A stretch of 64,000 nucleotides of DNA from Pocillopora verrucosa (lineage: Eukaryota; Cnidaria; Anthozoa; Scleractinia; Pocilloporidae): contig NC_089315.1 of the NCBI RefSeq assembly GCF_036669915.1, positions 6,781,791-6,845,790 of the forward strand. The letters are read 5' to 3'. The notes below the pieces were generated by a model. That model did no database searches. It was not told where the DNA came from and worked only from the letters and a program-made list of their open reading frames with translations. The position numbers and the translations under genes were made by a program. How positions within the stretch are numbered: the stretch's first letter is position 1; every line of letters begins with the position of its first letter. This document shows, piece after piece, positions 34,701 through 45,391 of this stretch.

Positions 34701-36912
34701 TACCCATTCTTGATGAGGATTTTACTGTTCAGTTGTGTTTCCCTTGCTCTAAGTGTTATACAAATGTGGGCTGATATAACTATTGGTGTTTTGCCATAGA
34801 TTGCTCGTGCTCTAGCAGTTTTCAGTATAGATGAAGTTGTCGTCTTTGATGAGTCAGGAAAAGCTAAGATTGAATCTAGCAGTGGATTAAACCACAAATC
34901 AGACCCAAAAATTTTGCTGGCAAGGATACTTCAATATCTGGAATGTCCCCAGTACCTCAGAAAAGACTTCTTTCCAAAACACAGTGACTTGCAATATGCA
35001 GGTAAATGGCACATGCAGTATTATAGGACTTCTTTAAGTCAATGCCATATCTTCAATTTATTTCAGACGCTGTGGTAAAAGAACTCTTTTTTGCACAATG
35101 TTTTTCTAAATACTTTTCTTTTGTTTCCTGTGTGATGCAAAATTTTATTATACATTTAGTTATTTTTAAAAATATTTCCAAGAGAGCTGGTGTACAGAAT
35201 GGACTTTGATGCATCTACCTAGCATTTCTCTCTCTGTTTCACATGGGAATTGGAGACACTTTGGAAGGAGAATCTAACAGCGTATGGAAGTCGCTGAGGG
35301 TTTTTCCATCCCTTCTTCTACCTTGTTCATGGTTTTTATTTATGTTTTCTGTCTGCTGATTATTCCCTTTGAGTACGCTTACAATGTTACCTACTAGCAC
35401 ACTGTGTACTATTTTTTTAACATCATAGTATTAACTAGATTTCAATTTACTCTTTAGGATTGTTAAATCCTTTGGATACTCCACATCACATGAAAGTGGA
35501 TGATGATATGCCATACAGGGAAGGAGTAGTTCTTGAACGACCAGCTAGGAAAGGTTATGGTTCATCTGTGAATGTTGGAATGAGAAAAGAAGTGAGAATC
35601 GATAGAACCATTAAACCAGGTTTGAGAGTCACTGTCAAGATGAATAACACTTCAGGTGAGTGAACGCACACAAATTTACCTGCTTCAAGTTTGTTTTTTT
35701 CCTTTAGTTTTTGTTTCATAGTAGTAGGTTGATGAAAATTCTACATGTACACAACTAACCCTGATGAATAGTGCCTTGATAAAATCATGGTCCTCTCAAA
35801 CTTTTTATCTGCTCTTAAGGTCTGAAATGATCTGAAGTTCAGGGCTGGGTTGTTCAAAGCTGGGTTAAGATAACCCAGGGTTAGTGTGAAATCTGGTTTC
35901 AGATTTGAAAGCTTTAAAAAAAAATTCAGTCCAATTCTCTTCATCTTTAATTTGATTATTTGATGCTCTAAAAAAAACAAAGAAAATTAAAAAATGAGTA
36001 AGTACACTAAACAAGGGTGACATTTTGTCCGTGTTTATTTTTCTGCTAAAAATTTAACAGGCACAAAGTTTTATACTGGAACAGTGGTGTCTCCCAGTGC
36101 CCCTAGAACAGAGCAAGGCCTGTACTGGGGATATACTGTGAGACTGGCACCATCTTTTGGAGCAGTGTTTACACAGAGTCCTTACAAAGATGGTTATGAT
36201 GTCACGATAGGAACTTCAGAGAGGGGCACCATGGTAGATGATCTAGTATTGCCAAATTTTAGGTATATTTAGTGTACAAATTTTATTTGTAAAACAGTTA
36301 TTATCAATCAAACATGATTATATGTACAATAACTACTGGTGGTTTGGAGAAACTGCATTCCAGGACAGGAGAAAGAATAACACATCCACAAGAATAAAGT
36401 GAATGATCACTGGCTAAAAAGGTTCTTGATTGTTACTTAGATTCTCCTTCTCAGAAGCTTAGGAAATCTGTAGAGAACGGTATGAAGAGTATGCATACTG
36501 ATGTTAGAGTGTGAAGGGTTAAAACTTTTGCCGAAAATGACTGCAAGAAAAATTACAACTATAATTTCCTATTTTTACATGGACCTAATGCATTCTTCTC
36601 CCAAATAGCTATTTCTACTTTTGTACATGAGCTCATTCTTTCGCAAATCGATTTATTACTTGCCTTTTTTTTTTAAGACATTTACTGGTAGTTTTTGGAG
36701 GATTGAAAGGTTTGGAGACGAGTTTAGAGTCAGACGAAACTGTACCGGCGAACGATCCATCTCTGGTGTTTGATCATTATGTGAACACTTGTCCTGGTCA
36801 GGGAAGTGGGACAATACGAACAGAGGAAGCTATACTTGTCACGATGTCTGCGTTGAGACCGATCATAGCAAAAGCAACTACGTGGACACAAACTATTGGG
36901 AATTCGTTGTAA
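31752..36912 (+). CDS. SPOUT1: SPOUT-domain RNA methyltransferase (SPOUT1/C9orf114 family, 8 coding exons)
   Basis: Coding exons: 31752-31763, 31847-31883, 32220-32324, 34193-34281, 34800-35001, 35458-35655, 36061-36262, 36678-36912. Total 1080 nt (359 aa); all introns GT-AG with consistent phase. The N-terminus (1-51) is lysine-rich, followed by the conserved core: LALPGSILDNAQSPELRTYL, VVVFDE, ARILQYLECPQYLRK, GLLNPLDTPHHM, LYWGYTVRLA, DGYDVTIGTSERG, then the SPOUT knot region VVFGG (286-290) and NTCPGQGSGTIRTEEA (318-333), which bind S-adenosylmethionine in this fold. The human orthologue (also called CENP-32) is an rRNA uridine methyltransferase also linked to spindle and centromere function. 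Lies head to head with EIF3G. Polyadenylation signal AATAAA at about 36930. Confidence 0.95.
32561..32716. repeat. Foldback (imperfect inverted repeat) element in SPOUT1 intron 3
   Basis: ACTAACCTAGTTTCCTCA... is mirrored by ...TGAGGAAATAAGGTTAG, and CATTTTTTTCCACTCAGATTT by AAATCAGAGTGGAAAAAATG around a short loop. A MITE-like hairpin of about 155 bases. Confidence 0.7.
32903..33037. repeat. Foldback element with perfect 43-bp arms in SPOUT1 intron 3
   Basis: The left arm 32903-32945 (GATCAATATCAGTATCTGGG to CTACCCCTCCCC) is the exact reverse complement of 32995-33037, with a 49-base loop. As RNA it would form a long perfect hairpin. Confidence 0.88.
33093..33318. mobile_element. MITE family C copy in SPOUT1 intron 3
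   Basis: Bounded by TTAA at 33093 and 33315. It shares the internal ATTAGCATCTAATTTCTCCT block, and even the flanking AAAGCTTCCACC and GAAGCAAGA sequences, with the eIF3g intron copy. Confidence 0.65.
33461..33678. mobile_element. MITE family C copy, TTAA-bounded
   Basis: Starts TTAACCCTTGAACCCCTAAC and ends GGATGTAAAGGGTTAA, with inverted TTAACCCTT termini and TTAA at both ends; 218 bases. Confidence 0.75.
35840..35900. repeat. Small palindromic repeat in SPOUT1 intron 6
   Basis: CTGGGTTAAGATAACCCAG is a near-perfect palindrome within GGGTTGTTCAAAG..., typical of a MITE end. Confidence 0.4.
36385..36522. mobile_element. Partial MITE family C copy in SPOUT1 intron 7
   Basis: Keeps only the right half (GCATACTGATGTTAGAGTGT then GAAGGGTTAA). 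Confidence 0.55.
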
Positions 36913-37466
36913 TGTGCAGTGGGACTTCAAATAAATTGCGATCATTTGTTCCTTTGTTATTTCCACCCAATGATGAAAATCCCTGCTGAAAGCAAGTGTC
37001 CTTTTGTGTGTTGTCTCTCACCGCATCTTTTCCTCTCGCTATATATGATGAAGGAAGGCATTCTCAAACAGATTTTCACGACCGTGTCATGTCACCAACA
37101 TCATAAATGGGACACTGTAGGTTTCTAACTGAGAGTCGTTATGAGCTGATTTTTAAACCAAATGGCGCGATTCGAGACTTTGACAAGCTGAATTTCACTT
37201 TCAATTTCCGCAATTATGTTGGATAGCCCAGCATTGGTGACTGATAAACAGTTAACAAGTTACTCCTCAAAATCAGCTGCAATAAAGATATCCTTTTAGT
37301 TCCAAACCTCTTAAATAAAAAATTTCTAGCGTTTGCTGGAGGCTGTTGGAATATTGAATTCTAGATGAAAGAGAAATCACCTGCAAATAAACACAGAATA
37401 AAACAAAAAACAACGTACAATACAAGCAAGTGTATGTACTTTTTGATCGGGTCGCGGACGTGGATG

Positions 37467-37527
37467 AGGTCTTGGTAAACCCTTTGCGGTCAAGTACTAC
37501 TTGACCGCAAAGGGTTTACCAAGACCT
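37467..37527. repeat. Perfect 61-bp palindrome
   Basis: Arms 37467-37496 and 37498-37527 are exact reverse complements (30 bp each) separated by one base. The arm begins AGGTCTTGGTAAACCCTTTG. Confidence 0.93.
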
Positions 37528-37539
37528 AGTAAAGACCGA

Positions 37540-37900
37540 AATTTTTTTTGGTATAGGAGTGCAGGACTGTGGAATACCCTTCCACCCAATATGAAATTAC
37601 AATCTCGCTCTTAACATTTAAATCTAAATTAAATAACCTATATTTTTCTAAACTCGTCTCATACAGTCCTCCAAGTCAGTATTTTATAACTTAAATTGAC
37701 TTGCTTTTTTGTAAACACATTCTAGTCTATATATTTTCTTTTTTATCGTATTATAGGGGTTAGGTCTCAATTAGGACAAAAGTTCTGTTCCTCTCTCCTG
37801 CTACTCCACTTAATTTTTCCCTTCTTGTAACTGTGTTATGTGGACTAGTGGTTTGTATTTGTTGAACTGTTGTGAATAAATTAAACAAAGAAAAAATAAA
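37540..37900 (+). mobile_element. LINE-type retrotransposon 3' tail (fragment)
   Basis: Translation of 37553-37605 resembles the C-terminal RSAGLWNTLPPNMK motif common at the end of non-LTR reverse transcriptases. It is followed by an untranslated tail ending TAAACAAAGAAAAAATAAAG. The reverse transcriptase body is missing (5' truncation). Confidence 0.55.
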
Positions 37901-39016
37901 GATTCGTTTTACGACGTGATCTTGTCTTCGGGATAGGTTTCAAAGAATTATTCGTTCCGATTCCTTTCGTCTGGCCTATTAACAAATTGCGAAATAATTA
38001 TAAGTTAAAGATATTGAGGTAATAGAATTGCTTCCTTATCATCTAGATCGCTTTTGATTAAGTAAGAGAAACTACACAGCTGCGTGTTGTGTTTAGAAAA
38101 CGTTATAAAGGTTTTAGGACCTCAAAAAAAATACAGTCCAATCATTAATATTTTTCTTCAGACGAAATTCAAATTATTTAAACATGATTTCTGAGAATGC
38201 AAGGTGGTGGGAACTTCTATAATTGCTGACACGAAACTCAGATAGTGATCTGGAATGATGGGGGCGGGCCAACCACTTTTTATAACGTGAAACAAAGTTC
38301 ATGTGATGTAAATCCACGTGTATGACTCGCGCATAACTAGGTCAACTAGGGAAAAAACGTGATTTTATGAAACGAGAACTGAATCTTATATTGCTCGTAA
38401 ACTGCTGAAAAACTACTTATTACAGCGCAAAGTAAACCTTGGATGACGCAATACAGTCCTTTCAGTTTCACCGGTTGATCCATAACGATTCTGCGACATG
38501 GGATTTAAATTCTCCAAACACCGCTACGGTGGAACCTCGATTTAACGAATTAATTCGACAAATACAACCAAAATGTTCGTTATATCGAGGGATGGTTAAT
38601 AGTTATTGTTATGTTTGTCTTTTGTTCGTGGTGGAACGTCGCCTATCCGCTATCCACTGTATAGAGGTTTCTGCTGTATGCAAATCAGGGAAAATGTTTT
38701 TATTTTTTTTTTGATAAGAGAGTGGAATTCGGCTCTTAGTAATAATAATAATAAGAAGAAGAAGAATAGGCACCTTAAGGTAGCATCCGCATACCGATAA
38801 GCCCCCTATTCTTATTCAGTTGTTCTTCTTGCCGACATAACATGTGTTAGAAAGTCAAGGATGGGTCATCAGATATTTTTAGTCTTCTCGAATAATCTTT
38901 TGTGTAGTACGTCGTGCCTTGTGGGCCCAATTGTGTTTTTGATATATCTATCCAGCACCTAAGAGGGAACTTCATTTGTAAACAAATCGGGCGACTCAGG
39001 GGTTGTACGCGACAAA
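37901..39016. other. Gene-poor interval with a possible pogo/Tigger-like remnant
   Basis: At 38530-38600, GGTGGAACCTCGATTTAACG and GTTCGTTATATCGAGG are inverted relatives of pogo-type terminal repeats. No coding sequence. An AAT/AAG microsatellite lies at about 38740-38766. Confidence 0.4.
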
Positions 39017-39104
39017 ATGGCTTCGTGTCTGTCTCAGTGGTGCAATAACGCTTGGAACAAAGCAAGGAATATTTGTCGTCAGCTTAAGGAGCTACAACAA
39101 CAAG
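39017..39104 (+). CDS. Candidate alternative first coding exon (E1a), GC donor
   Basis: ATG followed by 29 codons (MASCLSQWCNNAWNKARNIC...) then a phase-1 G and the donor-like GCAAGT at 39105. Two other candidates (47950, 52092) end in the identical AG|GCAAGT with the same phase. Joined to 56732-56814 and 57081-57206 it would give a 98-aa protein. Unread beyond the donor, the frame stops at once (TAA). Without transcripts this is a weak exon call. Confidence 0.3.
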
Positions 39105-39443
39105 GCAAGTAATTCAATGCTGTAAATAGGAGTGGCTTGCTAGATTTAGAAAAAGAAACAATTTTTTTCTGTTTCATCGGCAGCTTTTTTGACAGCTGTT
39201 TCTCCGTCAATAGACCTTTACTTAGATTTGGAGGTTGCTTGAAAAATGTTTTGTAAGATATATCAGCGAGAGAAAATATTTCCACTAGCGTAAGCATTTC
39301 ACTCTTTTCTTGAGTTGCAAACACGTAGGTACTGAAAAATCAATATATGGCAGTTTCCTTTAATCTTTAACGGTTCTTCTTACATGTAGAGTTTGGCGAG
39401 TTTGCGTTTGCATGTGTTTCGGGAAGACGAGAAAACGAAAAAC

Positions 39444-39530
39444 GATAATCGGGAAACGGGAACGGGAACGGGAACGGGAACGGGAACGGGAACGGGAACG
39501 GGAACGGGAACGAGAACGAGAAAGAGAAAC
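39444..39530. repeat. GGGAAC hexamer array
   Basis: About ten copies of GGGAAC on the + strand, decaying to GAGAAC at the right end. The minus-strand ORF with Ser-Arg repeats over it is an artefact of the repeat. Confidence 0.9.
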
Positions 39531-39919
39531 GAGGAACGAGGAATGGAATATCCTAACATCGTAAAAATTTAGGTATAAGTAGGAATCCAACTGTTACGTT
39601 TCATTGGTGTTATAGAATAGTGTGAATCCAGAACTCTAGAGATATCTACACGTTTTATTTTGAATAAATAGGGTGTTCATTTTGTTTAAAGGACTGCTTT
39701 ATTTGTGTTACCTTCATCCTTATGGAATAGGAGTAGCATACCTACATACCTACTGCATACCTACTTTTACAATATTGGACTTTCAAACATAGCTCCTGCA
39801 ACAAGATGCATAATTTTAAGAAATGCTTACAAAAAAAAACGTTGACTCGGAAATTGTACTTCAGCACCACCTAAATACTTTATAACAGAGAAAAACAAAG
39901 CCGCCACCTTGGGTCTCCT

Positions 39920-40500
39920 GTCCAATCTTATTTAGTAAGATTTAAAGTGGAACTTGCCTTTGACTGCATGTTTACTCTGTTTCCGCCTCTTCATGTGGGA
40001 TATTTTGAGACTCCCGTTCCGCGTTCCCCCCTCCCCGTTCCCCGTTCCCCGTTCCCCGTTCCCCGTTCCCCGTTCCCCGTTCCCCGTTCCCCGTTCCCCG
40101 TTCCCCGTTCCCCGTTCCCCGTTCCCCGTTCCCCGTTCCCCGTTCCCCGTTCCCCGTTCCCCGTTCCCCGTTCCCCGTTCCCCGTTCCCCGTTCCCCGTT
40201 CCCCGTTCCCCGTTCCCCGTTCCCCGTTCCCCGTTCCCCGTTCCCCGTTCCCCGTTCCCCGTTCCCCGTTCCCCGTTCCCCGTTCTGTCCAATCTTATTT
40301 AGTAAGATTTAAAGTGGAACTTGCCTTTGACTGCATGTTTACTCTGTTTCCGCCTCTTCATGTGGGATATTTTGAGACTCCCGTTCCGCGTTCCCCCCTC
40401 CCCGTTCCCCGTTCCCCGTTCCCCGTTCCCCGTTCCCCGTTCCCCGTTCCCCGTTCCCCGTTCCCCGTTCCCCGTCCCCCGTTCCTTATTTTAGAAGTGT
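39920..40500. repeat. CCCCGTT heptamer arrays in a 366-bp duplicated unit
   Basis: A leader beginning TGTCCAATCTTATTTAGTAA occurs at 39920 and 40286. The first leader is followed by about 36 uninterrupted CCCCGTT units (40033-40285), the second by about 12 (40399-40487). The - strand is (GGGGAAC)n, with strong G-quadruplex potential. Long ORFs through it (39954-40502 and others) encode only repeat peptides. Confidence 0.92.
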
Positions 40501-40854
40501 AAACCCGCGAAAACAGACTGTACATACCAAAAAACCACTTAAAGGTTGTACTGAGTTATTTCCTAGCGATTTGTTGTTGCGGTTTGTGATATTGCTTAGG
40601 GTTAGATTCAGGTCAGTGTTGTCTCCTTAATGATGGCAATAGGACTAAGAGGAGTCCAATTCGGTCTGTAATCATATAAGGAATTAACAAATTAGATGAC
40701 CGCGCGCGACAACAAATCATTTCCGATTTGATATTGAGCCAGGTTTGTAGAGATTAAACTAACAACAATTAATCATGCGACTAAAAAAGAAACAAAAATT
40801 AATCAGGCAAGCATTTGCAATCAGCCATGTAAAATTTCCTTTTACATGATTAAA

Positions 40855-40957
40855 ATGTCATTTTATACGGTCAGTTTTTTAGGTGGAGAGGAAAATCTGC
40901 CATCCCCGAAAATGTTAATCGTTTGGATGACGCTTCTTGGATGCTGTATTGTAAAAG
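40855..40957 (+). CDS. Candidate signal-peptide first exon (S2)
   Basis: ATG at 40855 opens MSFYTVSFLGG... and runs in frame into MLIVWMTLLGCCIVK, a hydrophobic signal-like segment, then G|GTAATA donor at 40958 in phase 1. The exon at 45307 encodes the paralogous KMLIVWITLLGFFTVK with the same donor. A fragment at 42603-42640 repeats MSFYTVSFLVGD. The downstream partner exon is not certain. Confidence 0.3.
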
Positions 40958-42200
40958 GTAATATATTTCATGATTCAGTGTAGAGGAGCACCCAAGCTCA
41001 TGTCTCTTTGTTCATTATTGTTAATATTTGTAAAGAAAATAGACTTCGTGTGCAAATTTACGAGCCGCCTAAACACATACTTAAATGCTACATCTGCTTC
41101 ATAAACAGATGTTCCAGGAGAATATCCAAATTATTTATGTTTTCACCGTTAAATTGCACTTTTGTGGGGCACTGAGAATTCTAGACGCAGATGAGATTTA
41201 AGGAGTCGAATGTTCTCGGCAGTATCTGACGAACTTATTATTTCCGTCCTTCATTATCTACCAGTCAGGACAAGTAGATCATAACCAAGCAGTAGTTAGT
41301 TGCCACAGGCAGGGGGCATCACGTGTAATAGTTTATGTCTTGTTTTTTTGTTCTTTTTTTTCTACCAAAAAGGAACAATTTGAGATTCACCAGTTTACCA
41401 CCGATAGCAAATTTGCAAGAAGTACTGAACCATTAGTTTTGAAACTTTGATGACCACCTTTTTTGGAGTTTTTTTGTATTCTACAATGTAAATGTGAGAT
41501 AAGATATCGTTTGAATAGAATGAGGGCCCTAAGCTTTGAGAAGAACTTGCGTGCAGAGCTTAATTATCTTTTATGCAATTTTCATGTCTCGTATTTGTAC
41601 ACTGTGCAGCTCGTAGAGGTTTGACGTTAATAACAAAAACACGCTTTTTTTCAACTTGACTTTGAAAGTGCTATGGAATTTTTTTGTCCCATCGCTCACA
41701 AAGACCCCCTAGGCTACGATGTTCATTATCAACATCTCGGTCTTCCCATGATCTTTTCTGGCCTCTTCAACAGTGTTTTGCAATCTTTCCTACGATTCAA
41801 AAAGCACTTGATATGCTTAAAGTTGCTTTATTTTCTTGCTCTGAATTCTCTCTAATGAAAGGATATACTTTTTTTCTGAGGAGCATAAAAGGGATTCATA
41901 AGCTAGAATGATATCGATGAAGGGAATCTTTATTCGAATAACAATGAAACAAATTAACAACTGTCTCGCAAACAGCTTTTTTTGTTAGACAAGGTTACTT
42001 AATCTAAAATGTTTTTCAAGTTTCAATTACATCTTTCGCAGTGTAGAAGGCTTTAGTATTAAGTAATATCATTTTTCTGGCCCAAGTTCTTGAAACTGCA
42101 AAGTTATTTAAATCAATTGTTATTCTTTAGGTCTGTCGTCTCTAATACCCACGCAATTTCGCCACTGAGCCAGGAGCAATTTTCCAATCATGTCCAGACG
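40958..42200. repeat. Duplicated block, copy 1 (partner 45392-47080)
   Basis: Long collinear similarity (for example TTCATTATTGTTAATATTTG, ACGCAATTTCGCCACTGAGC). No recognisable ORF inside; ORFs at 41673-41911 are short and unsupported. Confidence 0.7.
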
Positions 42201-42489
42201 GTTATTTTCTCTCATCAGCATTTCCTTCGCCGAAACTGCTCTGTTTTCTGAATTTATGTGACAAGCTAAGCCTTTCTAGTGCACTAAGCTCCGTCATGAT
42301 CGTTCCACCTAAATGGAGCACCAAAATTCCTTTTTTATTGAACTACTAAGCGAATCAAGCTACTTAAGAAAAATTTTCATATTGCCAACCAAATCTTTAT
42401 GCAAATTACAAAAAACGGTATTGTATTTATTGTTTTCTTTCATAAAACTATGGAATTACCGTAATTCACACAAACTAATGATATGATCA

Positions 42490-42650
42490 GTGGTCCTTGA
42501 TCCTTTTGTTCTCGAGCACGTTCCCCAATCCCAAAAAGAAGCAAAAATTAATCAGGCACGCATTTGCAATCATCCATGTAAAATTGTCTTTTACATGGTT
42601 AAAATGTCATTTTATACGGTCAGTTTTCTAGTTGGAGATAGGGTTCATTG
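42490..42650. repeat. Fragments of two local repeats
   Basis: 42490-42530 matches the complement of the 63.78-kb repeat (TTCTCGAGCACGTTCCC), and 42535-42640 matches 40800-40885 upstream of exon S2. Confidence 0.6.
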
Positions 42651-43894
42651 TATTACAGGTAGTACAAGTTTCTTTAAATTTAAAGGCATTGTGCATTTAA
42701 CTGTTCCAAGATTTTATTGTGAAATTTCGATTCAGAAGATCACGTTTAGACAATAGAGTAATCTTTCATATAAGGTCGACAAGGATGGGGTAAACTTGTC
42801 TTACTCAAAGTCATTTTGCCATTTGACATCACCCTTATAAATAGGAATAGACCTGCTCAAATAATCAGAGCAATCAAAACTTACTTCTGCAAGAGATCGT
42901 AACTCGCACACTTATCGGATCTTAGCTCAGGTTAGTCTAGTTTCTTAGTTCAGGTTGGTGTGCTATCTTCCTCTTTGAAATAAAACATAAACTCGGCTCA
43001 AAAAAATTGTTCCAATCAACTGCCAATCATACTAAAAGAAATCTACGAACAAACTGTTAACTGAGTGAGTTCTTATAACTCGTTTCTTAAATGCTATTGA
43101 TAATATTCTAATGACCTTTTTGGGCACTTACGAGTTATTCACTGCAAATTAGAATGTAGTGGACTTTTCAAAACAAATGGTACAGTAGTTAACTATAGCC
43201 AATAATATTCTGTGGAGCCAAAAGTTCAGGGAGGTGCATACCGACGTGTAGTGCTTTTGAATGTACTTTCCCTTTTGCTGTTTTCTCTGACTAACCAACG
43301 AAAATCATAACCCTTTGCAGCTTCGGTTGTTTGGGAATTTACCACAAGGAATATTTAGCTGTTGAGACGTGTTAGAATAAATGTTCACGACCGTTCTAAG
43401 TAATAGTTCTTCACATTAACATTTAGTGATAAACTAATTGGCATAAAACGAAAACGAATGCACTCTAATAGGCGGCAATGTCACGGTCTATTTTATTAAC
43501 GAGATAGGTACTCCTGGACCCTTGGAATATGTCAAAGCTACTGCTTCAATGCAAGTGAAATCTTTTGAGGGATCTTAGAAAACAATTGTCCAATGTAAAA
43601 AATGTCATAGAAATGAAATATTAAGTATGAATCTATGTGATTTTCTAGAATAAGAATGTGAATTTTGCCGGAGGTGATAATGAAATACAGAATTTTTAAC
43701 TTTCATTTTGTCGTCCCTATTTACTGACACGGCTCTTTCATTATTGCTTATTTTAGCTAGTTTTTTTTCACTCGTAGGTGACCTCGATCAAATACCTTGA
43801 ATAACAGAACTAGCCAATCTTAGAAGAGGTAATAAGATGATGTATAAGATTTAAATCTGGAAGGAATTATCTTAAAAAATACCTAAGTATCAAC

Positions 43895-44400
43895 TACTAT
43901 GACAAAAAAACATGTTCTCCAAGTATGTGCCAACACACAAAGGGACGGTGGAAATCGAAAACGAAATATTTTTCTGAATGAATTGATATTGTTTGAAAGA
44001 TGTCACAAGAATATAATTCGCATTTTATACGCGGTGCAAAAACGAAAAAGAATCTTTCGCGGTCAGTTGTCATAGTTCTGAATCTATTTTTTCTGTGGAC
44101 CGTTCTTTTCAAGGTTGACGACATCTTCAACAAAAGCGACATCAACAAAATTGGGAACGTGTTCGAGAACAAAAGGATCATGAACCCGATCCATGACAGC
44201 TGTTGACCTTATGCGTGGGTTTGCAAATTTCTGAGTTGAATCCTTCTGAAAAACAACATGAGATCTATGTCTTATGGAAATTTTCCAGAGCGGGAAGCCA
44301 AAAGGGCGAGTTTTTCACACCTAGCACCACATCTCCCATCCGTGGGAAGAGGGAGTTTGACGCAAATGAAAGCGGTGAACACATCGAGCTATTCGATATT
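43895..44400. repeat. Duplicated block, copy 1 (partner 63607-64000)
   Basis: About 390 bases shared (ATTCGCATTTTATACGCGGT, GACGACATCTTCA, GCGGGAAGCCAAAAG). On the - strand one frame reads VLEHVPNFVDVAFVEDVVNL then a stop, which may be the trace of a gene's 3' end. No complete gene is evident. Confidence 0.6.
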
Positions 44401-45306
44401 TCTTAGAGAAATAAACTATGCTCACGATTTGATCAAACTTTTTCTTCTTCTTTTAATTGAATAAAGAACCTACTTTGTTTTTTTTTTTTTCAATTTAAAC
44501 GTACCTTTCTCTCACAGGGAGTAAGTTAGGTTTAAAGATCTCAATAATTAACGGTGTCGCGCGGTAACTTATTACAACAAGTTCACCTCGCACTGAAATG
44601 TCTTCCTCGCTGAATTTTTTGTTTTCAAACAGATTCATTTTTGAAAGTTAGGCTTGCTTCAACGCATGATTAGAATAAACAGTCCATAATCCTTTGCGAG
44701 CCTAGGCAGGTCACCTCAAAGCAGTTTGATTGCCGTAAAGTGATCAACTGAGATTTGAAAATTTAAAATCATTCAGCAGTGCTGTTGTGGGCTTCGACGA
44801 CGCCCGAAGTATCTATGTAGCTTGTTTCGTTCTCGCACAAAGACAAGTTTCCTCGCATAGTCACCGAAGTGCGACTTTAATTTATTTATTAAAATTCAAG
44901 GTGAATCGAGTGAATCGAGTGAATTGTTTTGATCTATTTGTATCACTAATGAAATATTGACAATACATGAGACATGCAGCATTAAATATATTCGCAGAGC
45001 TGAACTTTGTGACTGCAGCCTGCAGTTGTTCTGTTGTTGGTTTCAGGAGAAAACTGGTGACTACAGGTAGGGCCGCATGATTGGGATGTGTTTGAGGCAG
45101 ATAATAAATCGAACAGATAGCGGAAGTAAAAGTTATCCATAGTTATCTTGATTGTCCAAAGTTAATTAAAGAAACCGTTTAGTTTGCCGGCTTCTTAACA
45201 GCGGTGGTCTGTAGCGGAATGAATCAAATCAATTTATTTAAAGACTAGATTAGAAATAAAGCATAAATTTTCATTTTTACATTTATTTACAGCATCTTAG
45301 TGCAAG
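44401..45306. other. Gene-poor interval
   Basis: AT-rich with a poly-T run near 44480; nothing supported. Confidence 0.45.
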
Positions 45307-45391
45307 ATGTCTTCGTCCCAAACAGTTGGTCTGCCATCTTCAAAAATGTTAATCGTTTGGATTACGCTTCTTGGATTCTTTACTGTGAAAG
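45307..45391 (+). CDS. Candidate signal-peptide first exon (S1)
   Basis: ATG then 28 codons: MSSSQTVGLPSS followed by KMLIVWITLLGFFTVK, a signal-peptide-like hydrophobic stretch. Ends phase 1 at G|GTAATA. Paralogous to the exon at 40855-40957, with similar downstream intron sequence, so both arose by duplication of a block of about 1.7 kb. Reading on into the intron gives a stop soon after. The partner exon is unknown; phase 1 would fit 56732. Confidence 0.32.

Noticed and set aside
39360..39590. Minus-strand ORF with Ser-Arg repeats resembling an SR protein
   Set aside because: It is only the translation of the GGGAAC hexamer array.
39954..40502. ORFs of 106-182 codons through the CCCCGTT arrays, in several frames and on both strands
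   Set aside because: A heptamer without stops keeps all frames open; the peptides are pure repeats of seven residues.
42121..42168. Possible second exon for the signal-peptide exon S2 (TTTAG acceptor)
   Set aside because: Gives only about 11 codons before a stop; the parallel site at 47039 is similar but too short to support a gene.
44000..44206. 68-codon ORF with a hydrophobic segment as another candidate first exon
   Set aside because: The possible donor is phase 0 and the copy at 63.6 kb has stops, so it does not fit the phase-1 first-exon set.
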